A stretch of 64,000 nt of DNA from Rachicladosporium sp. CCFEE 5018 (GCA_002077045.2 KZ111157.1:666383-730382), one strand, 5' to 3'. Positions 42,103 to 53,350 are shown, counted from the stretch's first letter. A program made the numbers and translations. The notes: generated by a model not told the origin, from the letters alone.

Positions 42103-44257
42103 ATGGACGACCAATTTTACCTCGAGCCCGGCTTCGACCCCTCCTCCCTCACCATGCCAAAACTCCGCTCCATCCTCGTGGCCCACAGCGTAGACTACCC
42201 GGCCTCCTCCAAAAAGCCGCAGCTCGTCGACATCTTCAACGCCGAAGTGTTGCCTCAAGCGCGCAAATTGCGAGCGGCGAGCGCGAGGGTCCGGCGCACG
42301 AGTCGCGGGATCGAGAATATCCCGAGCCAGAACGGGAGTGTGGTTGATGAGGAGGAGGAAGAGGTGCTGGAGCCTGCTGTTGTGGAGAGGCCGAGGAGCA
42401 CGAGACGGATGACGAGGAGTAGGACTGAGGAGGTTGAGGAGGTTGTGCCTGTGCCGAGGAGTGGGAGGCATAGCACTGCGCCGCCAGAGAGGATGGGTGG
42501 GACGCCGAGGCGGGCTTCGAGTAAGCATGCTAGGCCTGTGGAGGTCGAGGCCGAGCCTGAGGCGAAGAGGCCGGCAAGTAGGAAGGTGAGACCTATTGCT
42601 GTGACGCCTTCGGTAAGGCGTAGGGACGGGGATGAGGACGATGATGATACGCCGTTCTCGGACCAGAATGTGTTCCAGAGTGGCGGATCGCCGCCTGCGC
42701 CTTCTGCTGCTGAGAAGAGAAGGACTACGCTGGGGCCTGCGAAGGCATTGGACCCAGCGAGGAGGAGTGATGTTAGGCGTAGAACTGAGGAGCACCGGCC
42801 TGTACGAGAGCAAGTCGGCGGAGTGGCTGTGCCTAGTCGCAAGACTTTCGAGATGCCTGTTGCGAGGGCCGTCAGGCAGGCGGTCACGAACGAAATCGAG
42901 CCAGACGAGGAATTCACGCCAGATGAGCAGCAAGCGCTTGTGCAGGCAGGGAAGAGCGGTGAGCTGGTGCCGGCACGTCCAAAGAAGAAGTCATCGACGA
43001 GCAGCGTGGCAAAGACTGGCCCAGCTGCACTCCTCACAGCCATGCTCGCTGGCCTGGCAACACTCTATCGCCAAGAGAAAGTACAAGTAGGCTACTGCGG
43101 TGTAGGCCAACCGAGCACCGAGATCGCCGGCGTCGCAATCCCAGATTGGGCAGACATCGCGCGTCCCCAATGCGAGCCGTGTCCACCTCACGCTTACTGC
43201 CACGTCAACCTCCAGACTGAGTGCGAGCCAGGCTTCGTCCTCACGCCCAACCCTCTCTCGCTAAACGGGCTAGTCCCGCTTCCACCATCCTGCGCACCAG
43301 ACAGTCAGCGCGCTCGCAAAGTCCAAGCAGTCAAACAGCGCGCGGTAGAAGAACTCCGCGAACACAACGCCAAATTCGAATGCGGCGAGACAACCCAGTC
43401 CGCGTTACCAGAAGCCTCCCTCAAAGAGACCATCAGCACCAAACGCCGCAAAGGCATGTCGAACGAAGAGTTCGAGGACCTCTGGTCCAGCGCTTTAGGC
43501 GAGATCCAGAACGCCGATGAGGTTATCAGCGCATCAGACGGGTATGTCTGCCTCCCCTCCCCCTCTTCCCCGTCCACAACTCCGATGACAAGGGAGCCCG
43601 AGTTGACGCAATCCTCGCGACTGACAGTCTCCTCCCCGCCCCAGAATCACCGGTTTCACGCTCCGCAGCACGAGCCTCGCCCGCATCCCCCTCGCCTGCG
43701 CCGTCCGACGCAGCCTCCGCCAGACGCTTAGACGATATCTTTGGCAGGCTTTGAGCCTTTTGGCTCTCCTGAGCTCCGGAGCATATACACGCTACCGCAT
43801 TACCGACGGCAAGAAGACTGAGATACAAGCCCAGGAGCTCGCTCGTCTGGCGCTGAGGAAGTTGAGTGAGCAGGCTAGCATGGCGGGCTGGGGTGAGGAA
43901 AGCGAGGCGTGGATCTCTATGGCGCAGTTGAGAGATGACGTTTTGCGGGATGAATTCAGTGGCACTAAACGCAAGAAGTTGTGGCAGAAAGTGCAGAAGA
44001 AGGTTGAGGGGAATGCTAATGTGAGGCCTATGGTTCGGGAGGGCAGGACGGGGGATGTGGGCAGGGTGTGGGAGTGGATTGGGGCGAGGAGTATTGAGAA
44101 TACGCCTGGGAGTGCTATGTCTGAGAGGAGGAAGAGTGGGGGTGGTGCAGGTGGAATGCTGGCGGGGGAGAAGCTGATTGAGGCGGGGAAGGGGGATAGG
44201 ATGAATGGAGGGCAGCAGACTGTGAAGTGGGAGGAGGGGAGGGGGAGTTACTACTAA
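42103..44257 (+). CDS. SRC1: Inner nuclear membrane protein Src1/Heh (LEM/HeH and MSC domains)
   Basis: Exons 42103-43541 and 43645-44257 are joined across a 103-nt intron (GTATGT donor, CCCAG acceptor), giving 683 residues. The N-terminal HeH/LEM-like fold is at about 18-50 (TMPKLRSILVAHSVDYPASS, KPQLVDIFNAEV). A long basic, Arg-rich nucleoplasmic region follows. Transmembrane helix 1 is near 305 (ALLTAMLAGLATLY). A lumenal loop with paired cysteines follows (CEPCPPHAYC), then helix 2 near 515 (LWQALSLLALLSSGAY). The Man1-Src1 C-terminal domain ends the protein (AWISMAQLRDDVLRDEF, RTGDVGRVWEWIG). These proteins tether chromatin and support nuclear pore quality control. Confidence 0.92.
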
Positions 44258-44947
44258 TGCAAGGTCGAGACTGAGTGTCAGATGAGATTGATTACGACGA
44301 GTGTAGATCAAGTAGAGTAATTGTACGATCAGCAGCCTACCCAACTTTTTGCTCTCTTGCACTGTTAGCTAATAGTTCTCCGTTTCACGTACTAATGTGA
44401 CCATTCAGCCGCGCTCTGAAGACAATCGCAAATGTCGACCGTGCCAAGAATACCATGTTTCACACCTACAGGCTTAACCGCCGAGCTTAGATCAACGATA
44501 TACACTTTCTGCACGCATGCGGCGCAGCAGCGGCAATACCATCACTCACGTAGCCCGTTCGGCACAGCCATGTTTCAGGTAGTTGGTCTTGACGGCGATC
44601 ACATTCAGAGCGGCAATGCATTGGCATTCGAGTACTTGGAAAGTCATGTCTTGGGCCTGCAATCATGAGGGCGGTGCTGCTATGCAATGCGAATATGCGG
44701 CGTAGGTGCTATGTGAGTTTCGCGGCGCGTAGAAGAGGGATGCAGTAGAGGTAAAGGCAGGGTATATAGAGCGCGGTAATTGTATCGAAGCGATGTGCTG
44801 AGTGAGTACATCCAGCGCAACTCGACATCCAGCAACCGAATCGACACCAAGAAAGCCGATCCGCTGTACTGCACCTATCACAGCAGGATCTTGATCTTCG
44901 AAAGCTCAACAACTCGCCCACTGCTTGACTCCAAGGTCAATATCGCA
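44258..44947. other. Intergenic with a doubtful small ORF (44432-44668)
   Basis: A 78-codon frame starts MSTVPRIPCFTPTGLTAELRSTIYTFCTH. The last part resembles the LPAELRNxIYE start of the short F-box-like proteins common in Dothideomycetes. It ends without the expected downstream body, so it may be a remnant or chance. Otherwise this 690-bp interval holds the SRC1 3' end and the promoter of the next gene. Confidence 0.35.
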
Positions 44948-45568
44948 ATGGCACCCCTGATGGCCCTCGCCCCTCCCGCCACCATGCCTCAGCTCTCACA
45001 TGACCGGACTCAAGCCCACTCACCTCGGCAATACAATGATGCAACCGTAGACTGGCAGCCCTGGCACACCTACATCATCATCGCCATCACAGGCTCAGTC
45101 CTATCTCTCATAATCCATACAATCATCTACACTCGTCGCCGCCGCGCCCGCTCCGCTCGCCAAGCAACTGGCTGCCACTGCTATGATAGCATGAACACGT
45201 GGGCCTGTTGCGCGAGTACGCCAGAATGTCATTGCGATAGTGAGTTGCGGCATTTGAGCGATGCGTTGTCCGGGCAGCCGAGGGTGTGGCGGAGTGGGGA
45301 TAAGATTGGGCAGAAGAAGGGTCCTGGCTTCGAGCCTGCGTACCGAGTTGACGATCTGGGTGGACTGCAGCCGAGTCATGTCAAGACTGGGACTGGGAAG
45401 AGCGTGGTTGTTGAGCAGCCGGCGAGGGCGTATTCGCCGGCGCCACCGGGGTATGATGAGAGTGTGGGGGCTGGTGGGCGGAGAGGCGCGCCGAAGATGA
45501 CGCCAGCGAGGGCGAAATATCTGATTAGGCAGGAGGAGCTGGCGGCGGAGCGAGATTGGGCGCGTTGA
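44948..45568 (+). CDS. Small single-pass membrane protein, unknown
   Basis: The start at 44948 (MAPLMALAPPATMPQL) gives 206 residues; a longer in-frame leader exists. One transmembrane helix is clear, WHTYIIIAITGSVLSLIIHTIIY, followed by the basic stop-transfer RRRRARSAR, which predicts N-out/C-in topology. Just after lies a cysteine-rich stretch (CHCYDSMNTWACCASTPECHC), a candidate palmitoylation or metal-binding region. The tail is Gly/Pro-rich and ends with a charged helix (RAKYLIRQEELAAERDWAR). The family is not recognised. Confidence 0.65.
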   Translation: MAPLMALAPPATMPQLSHDRTQAHSPRQYNDATVDWQPWHTYIIIAITGSVLSLIIHTIIYTRRRRARSARQATGCHCYDSMNTWACCASTPECHCDSELRHLSDALSGQPRVWRSGDKIGQKKGPGFEPAYRVDDLGGLQPSHVKTGTGKSVVVEQPARAYSPAPPGYDESVGAGGRRGAPKMTPARAKYLIRQEELAAERDWAR

Positions 45569-45773
45569 GGGTACTCGAAGTGCTTGGCGTTCCTGAACCG
45601 TTCGTGGTTCACAACGGGAGATTGACGAGAATACAGCCAGATCCTTGAATGATAACTAGATGGACTCCATGGTGCGAGACTATCAATTATCTCTTGTTCC
45701 GTTCCTCTGGAACAGCTCTGGCAAGTGCATTATCGTCTGTGTACGATCCTGATGCAGGTCATGGGCATGCTTG

Positions 45774-46729
45774 CTAAAGTCCGTCGCGTCGTTCCAGTAT
45801 TCGTTGCAGGGCTAGCAGGAGCTGCCTGTCAAATTCCTCTTGTCGCCGAGCCTCGTACTTCTCGAGCTCCTTAATTGTCGCTACCAGCCTGTCCTCAGAG
45901 GTTGAATTTACCTGTGGCAAGACCTCATCGCCGATTGCTAGGTCGATATTGGCGCCGCCGATCTTATCGGGCTGAGCTTCTGACGTTGCGCTTGGTCCAG
46001 GATCGTTTGCAGCCGCGCTGTTGTGACTCGGCAGGGTCTGTGCAAGCTCTTTCAGACGCTTCCTTGTGGTGTAATTGCGTTTCCACTCCACAAACCATTT
46101 CAGCCATTCAAATAGTTCATGAAACACGATCATAAGGACAGAAGCGCCCACGACAGTGACCAGCACCGCAAGATTCGCCTTGGACCCGCGTAGAGTGCCG
46201 AGGTTCGACGCAAATCGCACAGCTAGGTATTCTGTGATGCCGGCCACGAGGCACAGGACACTGATGATCAACATCCGAGGTGGGGATGTAAGTATCATCG
46301 CTGCTGTGATCGACGGTCTGTACTCATTCGAATTGAAGCTAGCTTGTCTGTCGAACGCGAGACCGTCCAGCCCTGGTTCCACGGCTGTGATTTGCGAGTT
46401 CGTCGACTTCGCCCTGGGTGTAGTAAGCCAGCGCACTAATGATCTTCCTGTTTGACAACGTGCTAAGGCAAGCTTGACCTGGCACGCATAGTAGACAGCC
46501 GCTAGACCAGCGACAAGGCTGATAAGAAACAAAGCAGTCACGGTCCAGTGCATCATGGCGACGTCAGGCAAGATTAGCGCACTGATCGCTACTTGTGCTA
46601 CAATGGCTCCCTAGACAAAGATTAGTGAGTGTGCATTCTCAAAGCGTCTGAACGACTTGCAGCTAGTGCGACTACATCAAACCCTTTCGAGTACGACTCT
46701 ACAAGTGTAAGAGCCGCATGCTCCGACAT
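45774..46729 (-). CDS. Multi-pass fungal membrane protein with a GC-AG intron
   Basis: Exon 1 (46729-46661: MSEHAALTLVESYSKGFDVV) joins exon 2 (46610-45774) across a 50-nt intron that begins GCAAGT and ends TCTAG, giving 301 residues. Splicing fuses VALA to GAIVAQVAISALIL in phase 0; no GT donor closes the frame. Four hydrophobic segments are visible: AIVAQVAISALIL, VTALFLISLVAGLAAVYYA, LIISVLCLVAGITEYLAV and LAVLVTVVGASVLMIVF. The layout, including the ILPDVAMMHWT junction, recalls a family of uncharacterised Dothideomycete membrane proteins. The C-terminus is a charged helix. No function can be assigned. Confidence 0.7.
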
Positions 46730-47660
46730 TGACGGCACTATCTGATTGCCGAGCAGGTGTCTCCCAACGCGTTTGTAAACTGCACCGGCTTCCACTAGTA
46801 CCCAACTCAGCAGGAATGACAGAGATCGTCCATGGTCTACGTCCTGAGTAGATGCATGATGGGATCCTGAGTAGTCCCCAATCTAGGCGATGGGACGAGA
46901 TCCCCCGGTCTCATATATGTTGGGTGGTAGCGGAACACCCGCAGCGCCCGCTATGCTGAAGTCGTTCATATCCTATGTACATAAGCGATTCAACGGAAGC
47001 TTGGTGACTGACAATCCCCGGGAAGCTTGAGGATCTCGAGCAAAATTGGGCAGATGCTAAAGGGCAAATGAAAAGCAAAGAGCTGCACCTAGCTTCCTTC
47101 ATCCAATATTGACGCCTCCCATCACGCAGTTCACCGCACATATGCAATGGTGGCGCCACCTCATGGAGCCTCTCTCGGCCTAGGTGTCGAATATTCCTTG
47201 CACTTCGAAGGAGTCGATGTTGTCACCTTCTGATTGTGCGCGCGGAGAAGCCCCATCAATGGCGTTTTGCGGATGGCCATAGTATAGCGGCTGTGCTGCG
47301 TGATAGCGCATCGTCCTGCTGGGTAGGATAAGAGACTGGCGGGGCCGTGTGTGCAGGGGTGCTCATGGGTCACTCGGAATGCAGCCTTGCTATCGCCACA
47401 ACTTCGACAGCGCGCATCGCGATATGTTGAAGCACACCTGTACGTCTAAGAGAGTAGGTATCCGGATGTGATCATATCATTCATAGCGACGAGTAGAGCA
47501 CAGTGGTTAAAGTCTCCATGGTGCGGGCGCTCCCGATACGGCAAGTGTTCCGAACGCCAAGATTCGTCTTTTCGACGCACGCCCACATCAACGACCGCAC
47601 CCTCACCACAGCGCCATTACAGGTTTCTATCATTCACCGACAACCCGCAATACCGTCAAG
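46730..47660. other. Intergenic upstream of RPL42, nothing recognised
   Basis: About 0.93 kb with the RPL42 promoter at its right end. Only short frames without content, and a local repeat of CTGAGTAG at about 46843 and 46868. Confidence 0.4.
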
Positions 47661-48387
47661 ATGGTAAGTCAATGTGCGCAGTAATACTGCGCGAGAGAAT
47701 GGAGTGATCAGTAAATGTGCTGGGACCTGGAAGTGAAACAGGAGGAGTGCGATGGCTTGCGATGAACGTCTCTCATTGTGGAAAGGGCGATATACTGGAA
47801 CCTCATTGAGCTGTACTTGTCCAAGCAGCGCCATGGACGTATCCCGGGAAAGGAGGAAATCAGGGGAGGCGTCAGAGAGATTGGGAACATGAAGCATCTG
47901 GGGCAGGAAGGACACGATGAAGAAGCACACCCCCACTAACCCTGCCTCTCCACCAGGTCAACGTTCCCAAGACGCGCCGCACATACTGCAAAGGCAAGGA
48001 CTGCAAGAAGCACACCCAACACAAGGTGACGCAATACAAGGCCGGCAAAGTACGCCCCTCCACCACGAAACCCACAGCACACCCACGATTCTAACACACA
48101 GCCCAGGCCTCGCTCTTCGCCCAAGGAAAGCGCCGCTACGACCGCAAGCAATCCGGATACGGAGGTCAAACGAAGCCCGTGTTCCATAAGAAGGCCAAGA
48201 CGACGAAGAAGGTTGTGCTGCGACTGGAGTGCACGAGCTGCAAGACCAAGGCACAGTTGGCGTTGAAGCGGTGCAAGCACTTCGAGCTTGGGTATGTTGT
48301 GTTAAGGAATTAAGGGCATGGGGCAGAGATGCTGACATATCGTGTAGTGGTGACAAGAAGACGAAGGGTGCGGCGCTGGTGTTCTAG
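47661..48387 (+). CDS. RPL42: 60S ribosomal protein eL42 (L44)
   Basis: Four exons (47661-47663, 47957-48049, 48107-48291, 48348-48387) give 106 residues, the exact family length. Exon 1 is only the ATG codon and intron 1 is 293 nt, much longer than the others. The protein VNVPKTRRTYCKGKDCKKHT...FELGGDKKTKGAALVF is nearly identical to yeast and carries the two zinc-binding CxxC pairs (CKGKDC and CTSC, with the later RCKHFEL). Proline is kept at position 56 (GQTKPVF), the form associated with cycloheximide sensitivity; Gln there gives resistance. I looked for a C/D or H/ACA snoRNA in the long intron and found no convincing boxes. Confidence 0.97.
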
Positions 48388-48594
48388 ATGGGTCGCATGC
48401 TGGTGTGATGATTGGGGTGATATGGGCGTGGAGGCAATGAGTCGGCAGTAAGCTTTGACATATATCGTCGGGTCACGGGAAGGCATGGAGGAAGCACGTT
48501 CGATGTGCTCGTAGTGAGCAGCATACAGCTTTCGCTTAGCGACAAGGCTGGTCGAGCTGCTACATGATGGCTCTTCATCAAACCACCAATCCCT

Positions 48595-50732
48595 TCACAC
48601 CCCCATCTTCTCAGCCGTAGCCATCAAGCTTCCAATAAACGTAACAATCAGCCTCGTCCTCAGACTCGTGATATCCTCCGGCACAAGCCAGATAGTCGCT
48701 CCCATCTTCCTCGCAATCGAAATAGCCAGCTTAGCATTAGCGTACTTCTCCTCGTCGCTTCTTCCCTGCGCGACAAGATCATAGTCGACATAGCTGCTCT
48801 TCATGCCGTTCAGCACATCCAGGAAGAACACCCCGTTGGAAAGCGTAGAGTCCTTGAACGACCGGACTTGCGTTGACTTCCCACCCTTGGAAGCAGTGGA
48901 ATTGGCCCAAGCAACCATATCCGAGTCACTGATCTCGCGCTTGCCCATCCGCTGTGCTAGTGCGCCGAGCGTAGACACGATATCGCGACGCATCAGCTGC
49001 CAGACCATGCCGAGAGTCAGCGTGCGTTGGCCATCGGTAATGTCCGCTCCTTGAAGCCCGACGAGCGAGAAGCGATTTGCCTTGCCGATTTCGACGGCGT
49101 AATTCGTGTTCTCCACAGCTTTGAAGCGGGAGAGCCCGGATTTGATGACGAGGAACTGCTCATCTGGGTCTACGGGTGCAGTGGGCGCAGAGGCGTTTTC
49201 TTTCGGCTTGTTGACGTGGCGTTGGTTGACGCTGCCGGGAATGACTTTGTCGTAGGCTTGTAGTAGGACGATGCCGTCGCGGAGGTCATCAAAAAAGGAC
49301 ACGACTGTGGGTTTGACGTTTAGCGAGTTCAGCCAGAGAGTGAAGACGCGGGCTTCACGTTCGCCCTCGGCATCGAAGTCCTCGATCTCGGCTTTCTCTT
49401 CCTCTGTGATCGGGTCGAGGCCAGGGTGATTGTTGAACAGATTTGCCACGAAGGCGAGGTTGAGCTTTGGGTTGCCCGCTACTAGAGAAGTAGGTGTGAG
49501 AAACTTGCGGCACTCGAGGCGATCGGCGTTCTGAAGGACTTGCTCAGCGCGTTGAAGGAGGTCGGGTGTTTGGAGTGGACCGCGGGAGCAGATCTCGGGT
49601 TTGAGCTGGTTCATCAGGACTGTGTAGTTCTCGCCATCCTTGACGTCTTTCGAGAAGTTTTGCACCCTGCATTGAAGTCAGTGATTGCACTCTCGAACAT
49701 TGTCTCCACGATGCTCACCTCCTTTGCCAACCTGCATTCTTCAGGTGGTAGTTGAACCATCTCAGCAGGATCTGCTCTGGCGGCAGTCGCAGAAACTGCT
49801 CCAACGTCTCGCCATCTTCCAGGAGTCGATACAGCTCAGGATGGAGCTTGATGTCGATCTTGCCCAACAATCCTCGGCGGATCACTTGCCAGATCAGACC
49901 TAGGATCAGATGCTCCCGTACTTCAATGATGTCGCCACTGCCAATGTTGACCACTGAGCATCCAATGCCCTTTGCTGATTCAATCACGATGTTGTTGTTT
50001 TCTGTCATGTGAAATGCGTTGAGCTTCTTGATCTTCTTTCCTTCCCTGTTAAGCACGCGTTCATCGATGGTGTCCGGTACGCTATCGTTGATGAGCTTCG
50101 CCAGCACTAGCCCGTCTTTGCAGTGGTCGAACATCTCGAATGTGTCCGTCGGGAACGGAAGAAGATTGCCAATGTCAGGATCGCCTGCCAGGACCGCATT
50201 GATATGTCGCGTGAACTCAGTCCGCTCGTCCTCATTGATCGTGTGCTGTGAGCTGCCAGTCGCACCCCCCACTGTAATCCTGCCACCGCCCGTACCACCG
50301 CCTACGCTACTCTTTTGAGCATGGCCAGGTGAGCTCTGCGCACCGCCATTGCCCTGCTGCGCATTGCTCAAGCCTCGCGACCGGCCCGGTACTGCAGTGG
50401 TCCGCTGCTGTGCTGGCGACGACTGCCGCACTTTCGCTATGAGGTCCACATAGTCGTCCAGCTCGACTCTGCGTGAGCTGTCCAGCTCCACCTCCCTCAG
50501 TGCTTGCCTCACGACATCGTACGGCTGTCTCTCCGAGTTCTGGGTTGCCTTGATGGCTGTCGATTCGTCGATGTATCCTCGATCGTCCACGTCCAGTTTC
50601 CGGAACGCATCGGATAAGCTGTAGATTTCGTTTTGCTGGAATTGAGGGTACTTCCTGGCGCATTTGTGTCAGCTTCTTTCAGTCGCGATTCCGTCCATAG
50701 TGTACATACTTCTGAAGCTTAAGGACATTCAT
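48595..50732 (-). CDS. SAC6: Fimbrin, actin-bundling protein
   Basis: Exons 50732-50710, 50654-49719 and 49666-48595 give 676 residues. The first intron has GTATGT and GCTGAC; the second joins GWQRR to VQNFSKDV. An EF-hand region comes first (IYSLSDAFRKLDVDDRGYIDES), then four calponin-homology domains in two actin-binding pairs. Key stretches are DTFEMFDHCKDGLVLAKLIND, LILGLIWQVIRRGLL, LLRWFNYHLKNAGW and ITDGQRTLTLGMVWQLMRR, ending with GATIWLVPEDI. The linker between EF-hands and the first CH domain is Gly/Ser/Gln-rich. Fimbrin bundles actin in endocytic patches and at the hyphal subapex. Confidence 0.94.
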
Positions 50733-51271
50733 GGCGCCGGTAGAGTCTGGATGGTGACCAGAATATGGTAAGGTAAAGGTTTCGTATCAATATGTGAGTG
50801 GAGTACAATATTCATTCGGCAGCCTAGACGATCAATTGTTGCACAGCCGGATATTGCGCGTCCTTTGCTTCCGTGCTGATGTTTTGGCGACTCTGAATCG
50901 TCACTTCGTAACATGGTGGGGCAGGAACCCACGCCACATCGCGTGGCTGTGCTGCATGGGAGTGGAAGGTGCGAACCTAAGGCTTCCAATTCTTCTACAG
51001 GGCTACGATCGGATCCATCATGTCGGACTTGGTTCTTTGAACCGCCTCGTTCCGGCGAGAGCGTATTCGCATGCTGCGATTCACTCTGGCTCAAGCATCA
51101 GACACCATCTGCGGCTTGAAGATGCGATCTCGCGCGGTTTCAGCGTCGATAATAACTTCGACCGAGGCTTCGATCGGCAAACAACGGTAAAGGCAAATCG
51201 TCAATGATGGCATTCTGTCGACCTCTATTGACTTTTCTTATTCTTCAATAACTACATTTCCACACCTCACA
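50733..51271. other. Divergent region, fimbrin / glutaryl-CoA dehydrogenase
   Basis: 539 bp shared upstream of two divergent genes. A 137-codon plus-strand frame (50794-51207) and overlapping minus frames exist, but I recognise nothing protein-like in them. Confidence 0.4.
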
Positions 51272-52655
51272 ATGTTCAAATCAGTCACTACGCGTGCCGC
51301 AAGGCAGCTCATACAGCCCACAGTCGCTAGCCGACGATGTCTCCACGCGCCAGTCGCCTTCGATTGGAAGGACCCATTGGGTGCTGCCAATATGTTCACA
51401 GAGGACGAACTCGCCATAGCAGAGACTGCAGAGTCATATTGTCAGGAGCGCATGCTTCCTCGAGTGCTTGGTGTGCGAGCCTCTGCCACAGAAACCCGCA
51501 CCACTCCTACTGACATCATCGAACAGAGGCATACCGAAACGAGGACTACGACAAGAGCATCCTGACCGAAATGGGCGAGCTTGGGCTCCTCGGTGCGACG
51601 ATCAAAGGCTACGACTGCGCGGGCGTTTCGTCAGTAGCATCTGGACTCATCACACGAGCAGTCGAGCGTGTAGACTCGGGCTACCGAAGTGGCATGAGTG
51701 TGCAGTCGTCACTAGCGATGGGTGGTATCGAGGAATTCGGCACAGAAGAGCAGAAGGAGAAGTTCCTACCAGGCATGGCGAAGGGCAAGATCATTGGCTG
51801 CTTTGGCCTGACCGAGCCGAACCATGGCAGCGATCCTGGGTCCATGGAGAGTACAGCGAAGCCACATCCGACCAAGGAAGGTTACTACAGCCTGAGTGGG
51901 TCGAAGACGTGGATCACGAACTCGCCAATTGCGGACGTACTTCTCGTCTGGGCAAAGCTACAAGAGACTGGCAAGATCCGCGGCTTTCTCGTTGAGCGCA
52001 GCCAATGTCCACCTGGCACACTCGAAACACCCAAACTCGGCGACAAGAATGGTCTCCGTGCCAGCTTGACAGGCATGATCCACATGGACGGCGTGCCAGT
52101 CGCGAAGGAGATGATGTTCCCTGACGTCGAGGGCTTGAGAGGTCCATTCTCGTGCCTGAACAGCGCTCGCTACGGCATCGCGTGGGGCACCATCGGCGCG
52201 TTGGAGGACTGCATCGCCCGTACGCGCGAGTACGCACTCGAGCGAAAGCAATTCAAGGGCAACCCAATTGCGAAGTACCAGCTTGTGCAGAAGAAGCTCG
52301 CAGACGCCACAACAGACGCAGCCTTTGGTATCTTAGCCGCACATCACGTCGGTCGCTTGAAGGACGAGGGCAAGGCCGCACCGGAGATGATCAGCATGAT
52401 CAAGAGGCAGAACTGCGATCGGGCTCTTGTCAACGCGAGGACGCTGCAGGAGGTGTTCGGAGGCAACGCTGTCAGTGACGAGTACCACATTGGGCGGCAT
52501 GTGTCGAATCTGTTCGTGACGCAGACGTATGAGGGCCAGAGTGACATTCATGGTGAGTGGATCTGGTAGATGGACTGATCCGCGATGATTTACTGACTTG
52601 ACTTGTTGCGTTGATCCTTGGTCGCGCGATTACCGGCATCCAGGCCTTCGTCTAG
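51272..52655 (+). CDS. Glutaryl-CoA dehydrogenase, mitochondrial, last intron lacks AG
   Basis: Exon 1 is 51272-51470 and exon 2 is 51527-52552. An inferred exon 3 at 52609-52655 would complete 423 residues. A mitochondrial presequence (MFKSVTTRAARQLIQ) precedes the acyl-CoA dehydrogenase fold: CFGLTEPNHGSDPGSM, SGSKTWITNSPIADV and RYGIAWGTIGALEDCI. The catalytic Glu lies in TYEGQSDIH near 401. The enzyme oxidises and decarboxylates glutaryl-CoA to crotonyl-CoA in lysine and tryptophan catabolism. The terminal family motif ALILGRAITGIQAFV is encoded after a 56-nt gap with a GTGAGT donor and a TTACTGAC branch site, but the 3' dinucleotide is TG. If unspliced, the protein ends GEWIW at 52569. 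Confidence 0.9.
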
Positions 52656-53033
52656 GCCACTCACGATGGGATCACCACAAGATAACATTTTAATACAGGC
52701 ATGCCGAACTTGCCATGGCTGGGAATCTGGTACAGCACCCGTTCAGTAAAGTGCTCGCGGCTTCGAGGGACATAGTGCCTTCATTGCTCGAGTCAAATTC
52801 GGTCTTATGACGCCTTCGAAACGCGACAGGTCCAAAACACCGGCTCTACATGCACGTCAACGTCGTTTGTTCGCAAGGCGTTCAAGTTGGATTATATGTA
52901 GCATATGTAGATGTACTCATTCCTGGTTGATCACCATCTCTTTGTCTGCCGGGCACTCGCGGCTCAGCCAAGCCATTGAACCCCCATCCTTTCGACGTGG
53001 GACCACGGTCCGACCACCGCGGGATCGCCTCCA

Positions 53034-53091
53034 CCTGTACTTAGGGATTCTTGTTGATATCGTGAACGCCGACCTCATCCCTAAGTACAGG
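53034..53091. repeat. Perfect 15-bp inverted repeat, 28-nt loop
   Basis: The left arm CCTGTACTTAGGGAT (53034-53048) is the exact reverse complement of 53077-53091. The transcript of either strand would form a strong hairpin. It lies in the 695-bp gap between the dehydrogenase and arginase (52656-53350), which otherwise contains no supported gene. It could be a structured leader, a terminator-like element or a small transposon remnant. Confidence 0.8.
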
Positions 53092-53350
53092 ATGAACCGA
53101 CAATGCAAATTTCTATCGCGTAAGGAGGCAATGGAAGCATCCACATGACCAACAAAGTCCACACGTAAGGTTATCAGCAAATCCCTTAGAATTCACTCCC
53201 TTATTCAAGTCCTCTGTCTCATCTGGCCACATTGACAACCGTTGCTGTCTCACTGGTTGTAGTAGATCGCACTGTCAGACTTCACTTCGCAGCAGCATGA
53301 AATTAGTAGATCTCACGCGCAACACAATTGGCGCAGGACAGGACAGCAAG

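Noticed and set aside
43526..44362. 278-codon minus-strand ORF
   Set aside because: Antisense shadow of the SRC1 second exon; the plus strand encodes the Man1-Src1 C-terminal domain.
47664..47956. Possible snoRNA in the long RPL42 intron
   Set aside because: GATGA-like boxes occur, but no CTGA D box or H/ACA hairpins with proper spacing were found.
50794..51207. 137-codon ORF between fimbrin and glutaryl-CoA dehydrogenase
   Set aside because: It lies in a divergent promoter region, with no family features and overlapping minus-strand frames of similar length.
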